From contig VDFB02047230.1 of the NCBI GenBank assembly GCA_007258455.2, positions 159,410,635-159,474,634 of the forward strand: a stretch of 64,000 nucleotides of DNA, given 5' to 3'. Origin of the DNA: Sequoia sempervirens. Its lineage: Eukaryota > Streptophyta > Pinopsida > Cupressales > Cupressaceae. A model generated the notes under the pieces. The model made no database searches. It was not told where the DNA came from and worked only from the letters and a program-made list of their open reading frames with translations. The position numbers and the translations under genes are program-made. Shown one piece after another: positions 12,656 through 21,919 of the stretch. Positions within the stretch are counted from its first letter, which is position 1, and each line of letters begins with the position of its first letter.

Positions 12656-14160
12656 GGTAGCTACTCTTTGGATTACTCTTGGCCTGTGCCCATTGGTCCT
12701 CTCCTGCCTAGGATAGACATTCAACACCAAATGTATTAAAATTACACAAAAGGGTGCCTAAGGCCGAAAGTGAGATACCCTCCGTCGCCTTATGATGTTT
12801 CACATAGGACTTGCTTAAAAGCTGACAGTGATGTCGCTAAGGCACGTAAAAGGGAAGAAGAGAAGCAGTCCCGAGATCCTCCTTCCTCTTCCATTGTTCA
12901 GCGTGATGCTTCCTCTTGCCCCGCAGAGGCATCATTGGATTTTGTTCCATGTTTGTGAGTGAATCCTATGGTGCTCACTTGGCAAAATCCCAAGCATCCC
13001 ACATTTGAGCTTCTTGTTTTTCCCACGAAGCCTAGGCCTGTTCAGTATAACAGGAAGAAAAATCCCCATGGAGAGTCCTCTTTGTCTTGACCTCCGTAGC
13101 CTCCTACCGCTCCTACTCTCAAAGTAGTGAATGAGAAGAGGCCCACTGCCAAGGAACTTAAGTCTACTTCCCCCATTGCTTCTCAACCTAGTCCTCCTGC
13201 TCCCATTCAAGAGTTTGTTCCTCTGCCATAAACGACTGTAGTGGACACTCCCATGGCTGAGCAAAAGCCTTCCATTCCCTTGCAGCCTTTGGCCTCCAGT
13301 TCAAAGAGTCGTAGAAACCACCTTGTGCAGGAGTGTAAGCATCAACAAAAGGCTCTCATGGATGAGTAGGTCACCTTACAAAGGAAGGAAGAGGAAATAA
13401 CCGTCCCTCTATCAAGGCCTCCTATTGCGTCCTCCTCTCTCCTCCCCTCTATCTCTATTTAAACCAACTTTGTATCACTTTTGGCTTTCATTGCGAGTGC
13501 TAATGTGCCTAACTCTAAAAAGGTGTAGGTGTTCATCACTCCTTCGGTGGAGTCACCTTTGTTGATGTCCCTTCCGAATGTCTCACCTTTCCCGAAACCC
13601 GTAGATATGACTAACACTTCAGTTGTATCTACTGTGGTTTTCTCCTCCTCGTCTTCCTCCACCTTTCTTGCCTTGTCTATGGGGAGTTCACCTCCTCCAA
13701 CAAAGTAGAAGGTGGAGGGAAATTCTTCCAATAATGGGGAAAGTAAGAGGATCCCACCTTCTCTAAAAGGTGGTCCCGTGCTGACTTGTTCTATCCTAAT
13801 GACATAACTAGTCCCAACTTCTCCTAAGTTTGTCACCACTCCTGAGTCACTTGGTGAGGGCACAACCTTCTCCATCCATTTAGGTATAACATTGCACTCC
13901 TATAAAGTACATGTTTAACTCTTTAGATGAGGTTCTGGCCTTGTTGGCAATCTTTGCAAAATCACTGACCTTAGCTCCATAAGAGCTCGGTGGAGAGGAC
14001 CTCGTGGGGCCCTCTTCCTTAGCCCTTGTTGCGGGAGGGTCAGACTCTCCTCTTAACATTCCATCATTGCAGGCTTGTCCTCCTCCCCCTACGATGATCT
14101 AGAGTGGGAAGTGAATGTCTTCTTGGTCGATCAGTGTTAAGGGGAGGCCCCTTCTCTATC
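12656..14160 (+). pseudogene. Pro/Ser-rich decayed coding stretch of the nested element
   Basis: Reading + strand frames with several stops gives a Pro-, Ser- and Thr-rich polypeptide (for example PPTAPTLKVVNEKRP and QPSPPAPIQEFVPLP near 13100-13230), ending near 14150 after a DDLEWEVNVFLVD motif. It follows the retropepsin directly and may be a linker or gag-like part of the element's protein. I recognise no family. The long minus-strand ORFs here (12932-13264, 13459-13875) are antisense shadows. Confidence 0.35.
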
Positions 14161-14488
14161 TTTAGATTAGATGTGTGTGTGTGTGTTGCGATGTGTTCTC
14201 CCGTGATTGTGCTATGTGTGCCTAGATGACCCTTGTCACCCCTATTGGTGCTTGGATACATGCATGTTTTTTGTGTCGTAAACCTTCTTTTATTTGTATC
14301 ATCATTCTTCCATGTTTGTGACTTGAATTTTGATAAATTGGGCATGATGCAAAGCGTTGGGGGCATTTAAGCTTCCCTTCCATGTTGATCCAATTTTTTA
14401 TTTTTACTTTATCTTCTAGTGAATTCTTCACATGGTCTGATATAGTAGGGGGTTGATGACAGTTCATTTCATATACTATTACTATACA

Positions 14489-14524
<36 letters not shown>

Positions 14525-15175
14525 TGAGCAGTTATGACCCTGAAATATCAAGCTACCCTTGTGCCCTTTGTTTGTGTTTCCTTTTCTTTTTTCCTTTTCC
14601 TTTATCTTTCTCTCTTCTTTGCTTGAGTTGTCCCTCTCATGTGTGACAACGCCACTTCTTTAACATTTTGATTCTCATAAAACACATTTGTTGCCAACGA
14701 ATCTTTTCTCGAGAATCTTCACAAACTTCTTTTCAAGAATCTCCTTCTTAACTTGAAACCCTAATGGAACGTGTTTCCTTCATCATGGGTTCATAAAGAA
14801 AGAACTTGAGAACCTTCCTTCAAAGTGGGAATAACTTTGATCTTCCCCTCACACGGAGACATATTCTTCCTTCCAAATTCCTTGATGGAGTGAACATCTT
14901 TCAAAAGGATTCCTTGATGATGAATTGATTTGAAAAAGAAACATCTCCTTCACACTTTCGAACAGTGCGTCCATTGAGCAAACCCCTTCTTCACGCCAAG
15001 GTTCCCGAGGGAACCCTTTGAAAGTCTTCCAACTTGTTGACGGTTTTCACGACTATTCGCTTACTTGCCTATGTGGCTGCTCTTTGACATTTTCTATCTG
15101 CAGGTAAACATGTCACTTTACAAGTGTGCCTATGAAGCTACTTTTTGACTCTATAGAGTCCCTTTCCTTTGAGCT
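14161..15175 (+). other. Untranslated internal region of the nested element
   Basis: No coding signal. It contains a GT microsatellite at 14172-14186 and a tract of about nine CATA repeats near 14484-14520. The rest is C/T-rich text leading into the minisatellite. Confidence 0.5.
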
Positions 15176-15810
15176 TCCTTCATACGAGAGATCTTCGTAG
15201 TGGCTCCCTTGCAGGTCTGCGGGTTTGTAGGGCGATTTCTTTAGGTTTCCTCCATGAGAGAGATCCTAGGGGATACCTTCCCTGCAAGTCTGTAGGTTGA
15301 TTTTCTTGGGTTTCCTTCATGTGAGAGATCTTGAAGGACACCTTCCCTACAAGTCTATAGGGCACTTCCTTTGAGCTTCCTCCATGTAAGAGATCTTGGG
15401 GGCGGCTCCCCTACAGGTCTGCGGGTCTGTAGGGTGCTTTCTTTGGGTTTCCTCCATGAGAGAGATCTTGGGGGATACCTCCCCTGCAGGTTTGCAGGTC
15501 TATAGGGTGCTTTTCTTTGGGTTTCCTTCATGCGAGAGATCTTGAATGACACCTTCCTTGCAGGTTTGCAAGTTTGTAGGGTGCTTTCCCAGCTTCCTCC
15601 ATGTGAGTGATCTTGGGGGACACTTCCTTGTAGGTCTGCGGGTATGTAAGGTGCTTTTCTGGGTATCATCCACATGAGAGATCTTGGGGGACACCTTCCT
15701 TGCAAGTATGTGCCTGTGAGGCACTTAATTCTTAGGGCTTCCTTCATGTGAGATATCTTGGGGGTTGCCTCCTCGTAGTTCTGCAGGCCTGTAAGACACT
15801 TTCATTCTTC
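15176..15810 (+). repeat. About 71-bp minisatellite inside the LTR element
   Basis: Nine degenerate copies of a unit contain GAGAGATCTTGGGGGAC, then CTTCCYTGCAGGTYTGCRGG, then TGTAGGGYGCTTTCTTTGGG and TTTCCTCCATG. Anchor words GAGAGATC (or variants) occur at 15186, 15258, 15323, about 15387, 15460, 15534, 15605, 15676 and about 15748, giving spacings of 64-74 bp. The minus-strand ORFs across it simply translate the repeat. Confidence 0.85.
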
Positions 15811-15985
15811 AACTTCATAATTTTGGGGGGTTGTGAAGTCCTTTACTTGTCTTGCACTCTCGAGTTTGCCAGATCACAGTCTACTTCCTCGATGGTTTAG
15901 GTATACATTTTTAACTCTACTACTTCTTTGATCTACTTTACCGAAGCATTCATTAGTATTCATGCTCACTAAAACGGGGGCAAAA
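15811..15985 (+). other. Spacer and polypurine tract of nested element
   Basis: Short non-coding DNA ending with AAAACGGGGGCAAAA at 15971-15985, the likely plus-strand primer directly before the 3' LTR. Confidence 0.6.
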
Positions 15986-17238
15986 TGTATAGAAGCGAAT
16001 TTGCATCCCTTATGTAAATTCCCCTTTTACCCTTCCTCACTTTAGAAAACCAAATTTGAAGGCTAAATTCCACATAAGCCCACTGCCTTCATTCCACTTG
16101 GTGCCCATTTTGTGTGTTAGCAAAGGAATAACTGTTAGGGACACCCGTGTGATGTGTTTACATCCCTGGAAGATTCCTATGTATGAAGCCTACAGAGACA
16201 TTACACTTCCCATTAGAGGTCAATTTGTAACACCCTCTTTGACCAATTGACCTGAATATGGCCAATTTCTTCATTCTTTCCTTCAAATTCACTCCTTTTT
16301 CATGCATTTCATCTTCTTTACAAGCCTACATAATCTATTCAAGCATTCTCCAAGCATCCTAGCATTCACTTCTCGCACTTTCAGCCTTCAAGCAACACTT
16401 TGAACTCCATAGCAACAACAACAACACTCCATCAACTTTGTAGAGCAAGCGTGGAACAAACACCATTGCAGGAGAGGCTTGAGTCTTCTCATTTTCTCCC
16501 CCATTAGCTAGTGAGCTCTTGGTGGAGGTGGTAAGCTTTCTACTCCTCTCCTTTACGATTTGGTTGGGTAGCACATTATTGTTTTGTAGTTTTTTTGTGT
16601 TCTTTACTTCATTTCCTTCTTTATCATATATTTCTCCATTGTTGCAAACTTAGCTGTTTGTGGAGGTGGAAACACCAAAACGGGGGTCTAATTGAGGCAG
16701 GGCCCTACACAACCACCCAACAATTTTCCTCTCTCTTGTGTGTAGGTGGAAGTATTCTTGGAGCTAGTTGGCGAGCACGTACCTTTGTGAGATAATTCTT
16801 ACCACCCTAACTCTTGTTTATTTACTATATCATATTCGTTCATATATTTCCTACTTCATAGCTTTGTTTTGGCCCATTGGAAGTAATTAGATAGGCTATT
16901 AGACTATTTTCTTATGTTTAATCTTATCTCTTTAGTCCTCTAGTCGTACGAACACCAACACACCTGAGAGATGCCAGCACACCGCATGTTGTCCTGGAAC
17001 TGCACTTTCATCCTCAAGTAGAGAGCTACTTGAGGCACAATGTTGAACTTGAAAATTGGCTTGCCTAGCCCCATTTTGTGTTTCAGGTCTGCAGAGTGAT
17101 TGAAGGTCCTTATCGTCCTCATTACTCTCATTCCTCATCTCTAAAAACCTCTTTAAGTTAAGGTAAGTTAGGGCAGCCTTCCACTCTTGGCTCTCTGTGA
17201 CTTGGGGCCTTGAACATGGTTGGTCCCCCTCTCTTACA
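15986..17238 (+). repeat. 3' LTR of nested LTR element
   Basis: It begins TGTATAGAAGC after the polypurine run, ends CTCTTACA, and is followed by GGTAG, a one-mismatch copy of the GGTAC before the 5' LTR. It matches the 5' LTR (10660-11918) throughout, with many single-base differences and small indels. Confidence 0.85.
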
Positions 17239-17499
17239 GGTAGCCATGTACAAATGCAATCTATCGTAAATGGAGAAAATAAGAAAACTTGGTAGGATAA
17301 AACTCCTCCCTAAAAGGGAGATGAAAACAAAATGCTCTTAATGATGAATTAGAAGGACAAAAACCCATGCAGGAGAAAGATCCCCCATAAGAGAGAATAA
17401 GAGAGACCATGCAACCCTGCTCAATGTAGAGTACCTTGCAATGATGTAGATGCTTGAAATTGAATGTTGAAGATGATCCAATACTGCCAAACAACATTC

Positions 17500-18500
17500 C
17501 TCCCCTTAGGAATAAACAAAATCAAGATGGTATGTATGATGTCTTCCCATTTTGGAAAGGAAGATGAGGGAAGATTAATGATGTGTGATGTCTTTGAATT
17601 CTACTTAATTGTCTCCATGTCAATGCCAAAAGCTGCCACACTCCAAACATGCATTCTAGGCCACACTATAAAAGACCACGATTATAGAACACAATCTAAA
17701 GACAAATATATCTCCTCTAAAGACAAGGAGGCCTCCTTTAAATGCCACTCAAAAGTATCCATACTCATACAAAACAACAAAGAGTGATCATGCAAAGAAT
17801 GAAAAAGAGGCTCAAAGTGTTGCCTCACAACAACTAAAGAAGGATCATCTCCATCAAAGAGAAGATGAATAAAACAAAAGGTGTCTCCCAAATATAAAAT
17901 GTGAGACTCACAAAGAAAGCCTAAACTATCAATCAAGTATTCATCCCAAGTAGATGTATGTGGAAGGCAATGAATGCCCAACTATATTGAATCACAAGAA
18001 GCTAAAACTATTGTAACACAAGCATCATCATAAGCAATAGTAGATGAAGGAGATGAAATATCAACACAAGTCTCTAGATCATCAAAAGATGAAAGAATAC
18101 CAAGATTCAAATAACCATACTAAATCTTCTCAAAAGTGTCCACACTAGATGCTTGAATATGAACATCAAATGATTTTTCCAATTCTAGATTACTAGAGTC
18201 CTCAACCTCAAGATGTTGACTCATAGATGAAGAAGATGAACCCTCAAATTATGGATTAAGAGCCATTGGAATTAAATTCTCAATAGAAGTCTTTGCAAGA
18301 GGAGAAGGAGAAGTCTCTGTGTTATCAAAACAACCACTTCTCTCCCAATTAACAAGCACTATAGTTGTTTTATCATCAATTGGTTGAAACTCATCAAGTA
18401 GAACAAGACAATCTGTAACATGATCCTTTGGGAACAAAGGTTCATTCAAATCTCCATACATCTCCCAAAGTCTAGTCATAAGATCAAGCTCAAGATCTCA
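17500..18500 (-). pseudogene. Unknown ORF of the minus-strand LTR family, broken
   Basis: On the minus strand one frame runs from about 18479 (start MTRLWEMYGDLNEP) to 17682, interrupted by stops near 18248, 18122 and 17984. It is acidic and Ser-rich, with no signal peptide or membrane segment. Two blocks, WDEYLIxxxxxLCES and LExHLxExSLSL, recur at 63270-63340 and 63480-63520, where the frame is also broken. The blocks being recognisable in two diverged copies suggests they were once protein-coding. I recognise no retroviral or host domain. It could be a divergent gag or an accessory ORF; function unknown. Confidence 0.5.
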
Positions 18501-20551
18501 ATACCATTAATGGAAATCTTTTGTGTCAATATCACAACTACAACTAATTACTCCTAGGATATGTTCAATCTTTATGTCCCATACAACTCTCTTCCATTTG
18601 GATGATGGTTTAGGAACTAGTCCATAGAGTTATGATAAAAGATTAAGCCACCTACATTGTGTTAGGATTCCATCTCGTTAAGACTTAAAGTTCCATCTAT
18701 TCAACTTGATTACAATAGGATGCATTTTGATACCCATGATAAACTTCTCAACTTTAGTCACTCAATAGACCAATCAAGAGAAATAAGCCAACAAAATCAT
18801 AATATTACCCCCTAAAATTACACAATCACGAAAGCCCCGACAATATATGATTTAACACTTTATTCTCAGTGCTATTACATGTGCCACTTGCCAGAAACAA
18901 TGAATTGGACTTGATCTTAGTGCTTGCAAATGCCAAATTTGTCCATAAGCTTAATAATTTTTTTTTATACAAAATGAGATCATTATAATCACACCATTGG
19001 AAAGTGCACAAAAAATACACACTTAAAAAAATTGCATCTAAAAATGTTACTATATAGGAGAAAGGACGAAAGAGGTTTGTCTTAATTGCTTTATTCCAAT
19101 TTAAAATCTAACTTCAATTTGTTATTGGTTAAGAAGTATATGATTCTTATTTAAATATGGATTCTAATTCCAGTATGTTACTGGTTATGATATGTATGAT
19201 TCATATTTCAATTTGTAAATTTTATTGTGCCCTAACACTATGAATGTTTAAATTATTGTGATAAAATGTTCATATGCAAATTTATTGGAAAGTGTTGCCC
19301 ATTATGTAATTTTATTCTCCATTCCCATGAATATAACTGTTGGAGTAATTCTTTACTCATTCCATGATGAAATTGTGCAATGCTAATCATTTGTATGTAA
19401 CTCAATCTAATTTTGCTTGTTGCAAGTTGGGTACTTGTTGTTACATTTGGGGAGTGATAATAGAGTCTTAAAAGTTGCTAAAATGAGAATGATTCAACAA
19501 CACCTATGAGAAACTGTGATTTATAGAAAACTAGGCACCAAAATAAAAATCGATTGCACCACTATGAAGAGCACAAAATTCTATCCCAAACAAAAAATGC
19601 TCGAAAAAAGGTCTTGAGCTCGAGTTATGAGCCTCCAAAGTTTTCCTTCAAAATTAAAACTACAATGGAGATGGGATTTTTTTTAGGCACCCACTAACAT
19701 CAACAAGAGGAATATACTGAGAATATTTTTTGATAAAATATACTATCAAAATATTCCTTTCTATCAAAATATTTTGTGGGAAACTTAGGTTGTCGGCAAA
19801 ATATCTAGGTTGTTGGAATATACTTTTATGTGACAAAATTTCCCTTTCTTCAGTTGTTGATATAGGTTTGGTGGGACGCGGGGTTCGCATGATGGGTTGC
19901 AGCCACACCACATGACATTGGTCTGCAACGCCTTGTCATCTATGGGTACCTATATAAGTGCAGGTACACCCTAAAATTCTATTTTAAAAAAATCAAATGA
20001 AAAATATATTTAAAAAAATATTTTGTTGAATTGTACAAATTTCTTCCAATGGTATTGATTTTTTTATTGTATGTCATACAACTAGCAAGGGCAAAATTTT
20101 TCTTTGAAGCCTGAGATAAAGTGCTTGGATTTTGACAATTCGACAATCAATATTGGGGTATTTGAGCCTCCTAGATGTGATGGTAGGGTCTGTTTGTACC
20201 TAAAGTGCTCTAAAATTGCAGTTACCTCCTTGATTTGGCAACCACCTATGAACTTTAAATCCTCATAGAGTTAGCCTTAAATGTTTGATTTGGACAAAAT
20301 AAAAAGAAAATTTGATTTTCTCAAACCCTCTAACTCAATGGTGAGCTCATATTTGCATCAACAAGCTTTGATTTCAACCTACAATACAAAGCCACAAAGA
20401 GGAAACCCTTAAATATGGTATTTATTTCAAGCTTTTCTAATTCTCCAGGTCATCATTTGATACAAGAGAAAAGCATGCTCAAATTTTCAAGATCCATCAA
20501 GATTTGTAACCTATATCTCTCAATAAACTATAACAAGAGGCAATCCCACAA
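18501..20551 (-). other. Untranslated internal region of the minus-strand element
   Basis: No coding signal in either strand; AT-rich with short ORFs only. It lies between the primer site at 20552-20563 and the unknown ORF, so it is probably the long leader of the LTR element, possibly with later insertions. The ORFs at 18826-19020 and 19660-19915 match nothing I recognise. Confidence 0.4.
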
Positions 20552-20563
20552 GCTTTGATACCA
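20552..20563 (-). promoter_or_regulatory. Primer-binding site, initiator-Met tRNA type
   Basis: The minus strand reads TGGTATCAAAGC, one base different from the usual TGGTATCAGAGC complement of initiator tRNA-Met. It directly follows an LTR end reading CTCTTACA. Confidence 0.75.
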
Positions 20564-20790
20564 TGTAAGAGTTGGTATAGAATACTCTACACCATGCACT
20601 TGATTTGGGTGAAAATTATAGCCACCCAATATCTAGGAACTTCGTGAAAGCACAAGAGAGATCAACTATGAGAGAATAATGTTATTCTATCAAAAGGATG
20701 CAAATGATAGATTATGATTATATGATTGTTGATTTACACATGAGACACCTTGGTTATATAGCCAAGGTGAGACATAAGATTTAGACAACA
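20564..20790 (-). repeat. 5' LTR (partial) of the minus-strand element
   Basis: It matches the inner part of 10150-10575. Similarity is lost after about 20790, where a roughly 60-bp duplication containing TTAGACAACAAGAAGGCAAA (near 20783 and 20840) occurs. The outer half of this LTR appears to be deleted or replaced. Confidence 0.6.
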
Positions 20791-21479
20791 AGAAGGCAAA
20801 GTTGAGCAAGTTTATGTCCCTAGACACTACCATAATAGACTTAGACAACAAGAAGGCAAACATGAGCAATTTTTCTACTATACATCCTATTAGATTATTT
20901 TTGAATAACACAAATCAATCTCACACAATAGTTCAAGTTTATGAGCTAATACAAAAGTGAGACAATTATCAATTCAATAAAAATAATTTTTGCACAAATT
21001 CAACATAATTCTTCCATTTTTTATAAAATTAAACTCCATACTTACACTTTTTTTTAATATCATAATAATATAAATCCCAACTCTCATAAATCTAAATTAA
21101 CACATATTTAATTAATTACATGTGTTTAATTAACCTAGATATTTATATAAATGTGATCAAATCCCTTTCCATACAATAATAACTCAAAAAATTCTTGTAC
21201 TAAAAAATAGTTATTAAAAAAAGAAAAGAAACTCATGATTAAGTTAATTAAACCAACTCTAAAGAGATTATAAACTAACAAACAACTAATTATATACTAA
21301 TTAAGTATTCTAATTACTGTAGCAAAACTTCTGGAACTTAAGTTTTCCTTAACAAAATTCAAATTCCTCCGAACAATGGATATCAATAAAGGACACCGCT
21401 AGCCTCTCGAAACATTTATTTGCTCAGCAAGCAAAATACAATCATATAAATTGAGTAATACATTGTCTAAGGAGGGCAC
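20791..21479. other. AT-rich intergenic DNA
   Basis: Very AT-rich with no coding signal. It separates the repeat block from the promoter region of the GYF-domain gene. Confidence 0.5.
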
Positions 21480-21642
21480 CACATTGTATGTTGACATCCG
21501 TTGTCTCGTCCTCATCTTGATGTTTCCCTAAACGATTATCGAACGAGTAGGTATATCGTGAAACGCACAAACCCTCCCTTTGCCCTCACTGAACAAGACT
21601 CGTAACCCTGCGATTGCTATTCTCGCACAAACTCGATCGACC

Positions 21643-21672
21643 ATGGCGGTTACCCTCTACTTCCCGTTCTGA
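21643..21672 (+). other. Upstream ORF 1 (9 codons plus stop)
   Basis: ATG in a favourable ACCATGG context, followed by eight sense codons and TGA. If the transcript starts upstream, this would be translated before the main start at 21871. Confidence 0.4.
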
Positions 21673-21725
21673 TTTCATCGCAATTTTCATATCGCACATA
21701 TTTCGATTGTATATTTCTCGGGGCC

Positions 21726-21761
21726 ATGGCTGCCTTCGCCCCTCCATCCCTAGTAGCCTGA
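21726..21761 (+). other. Upstream ORF 2 (11 codons plus stop)
   Basis: ATG in a GCCATGG context, ending TGA. It is a second candidate translational brake about 110 bases before the main start codon. Confidence 0.4.
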
Positions 21762-21870
21762 ATTTGCGATTTGTTCCACGCGCTGAGATAATTGCTTTTC
21801 ACAGAAGACAAAACAGAAACGTGCAGTTTGCAGTGATAAACCCTTACTCACATTTTTTCTTCGAGTAAAA

Positions 21871-21919
21871 ATGGCCGATGACAAGCGTGATCTTCTACAA
21901 GAGTCCCGAAACAGCAGAG
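21871..21919 (+). CDS. GYF gene exon 1
   Basis: Encodes the start [16 protein letters not shown] and ends in phase 1 at AGAG|GTATTT. The ATG context AAAAATGG is good and an in-frame stop (TAA, 21865-21867) lies just upstream. Confidence 0.8.

Larger units (their letters stand above)
10660..17238 (+). mobile_element. Complete nested LTR retrotransposon without pol
   Basis: Two long direct repeats (10660-11918 and 15986-17238) bracket a 4.07-kb internal region. The flanking 5 bp are GGTAC on the left and GGTAG on the right, a near-perfect target duplication. A polypurine run (AAAACGGGGG) directly precedes the 3' LTR, which starts TGTATAG; the 5' LTR starts TATATAG, apparently a G-to-A change. 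The only coding trace is a gypsy-like retropepsin followed by a Pro/Ser-rich stretch. No gag, reverse transcriptase or integrase is visible. It is inserted in the minus-strand LTR element around it. The LTRs are clearly diverged, so the insertion is old. Confidence 0.85.
10150..20790 (-). mobile_element. Minus-strand LTR element with iMet primer site and unknown ORF, split by a nested insertion
   Basis: Similar terminal sequences lie at 10150-10575 and from 20564. On the minus strand, TGGTATCAAAGC sits just inside the right copy; this is the initiator-Met tRNA primer site with one change. A purine run (AAGAGGGGG) sits just inside the left copy. The internal DNA is 20563 to 17239 plus 10659 to 10576, with a 6.6-kb LTR element inserted between. 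No gag, protease, integrase or reverse transcriptase motif is visible, only an unknown ORF at 17500-18480. It therefore looks non-autonomous. A second copy of the internal region and the same junction phrase occur at 63150-64000. Confidence 0.65.
21480..21870 (+). promoter_or_regulatory. CpG-richer promoter and 5' leader of the GYF gene
   Basis: Compared with its CpG-poor surroundings this stretch has many CG dinucleotides, as expected for unmethylated DNA at an active promoter in a repeat-rich plant genome. No clear TATA box can be assigned and the transcription start is not visible. Two short upstream ORFs (21643-21672 and 21726-21761) lie in the probable leader. Confidence 0.5.

Noticed and set aside
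13459..13875. Minus-strand ORF of 138 codons
   Set aside because: It is antisense to the Pro/Ser-rich stretch of the nested LTR element and has no recognisable motif.
15180..15747. Repetitive minus-strand ORFs resembling a repeat protein
   Set aside because: They only translate the 71-bp minisatellite; no conserved domain and frames shift between units.
15176..15810. CRISPR-like regular repeats
   Set aside because: The units are degenerate and contiguous, without constant repeats and unique spacers, in a plant nuclear context.
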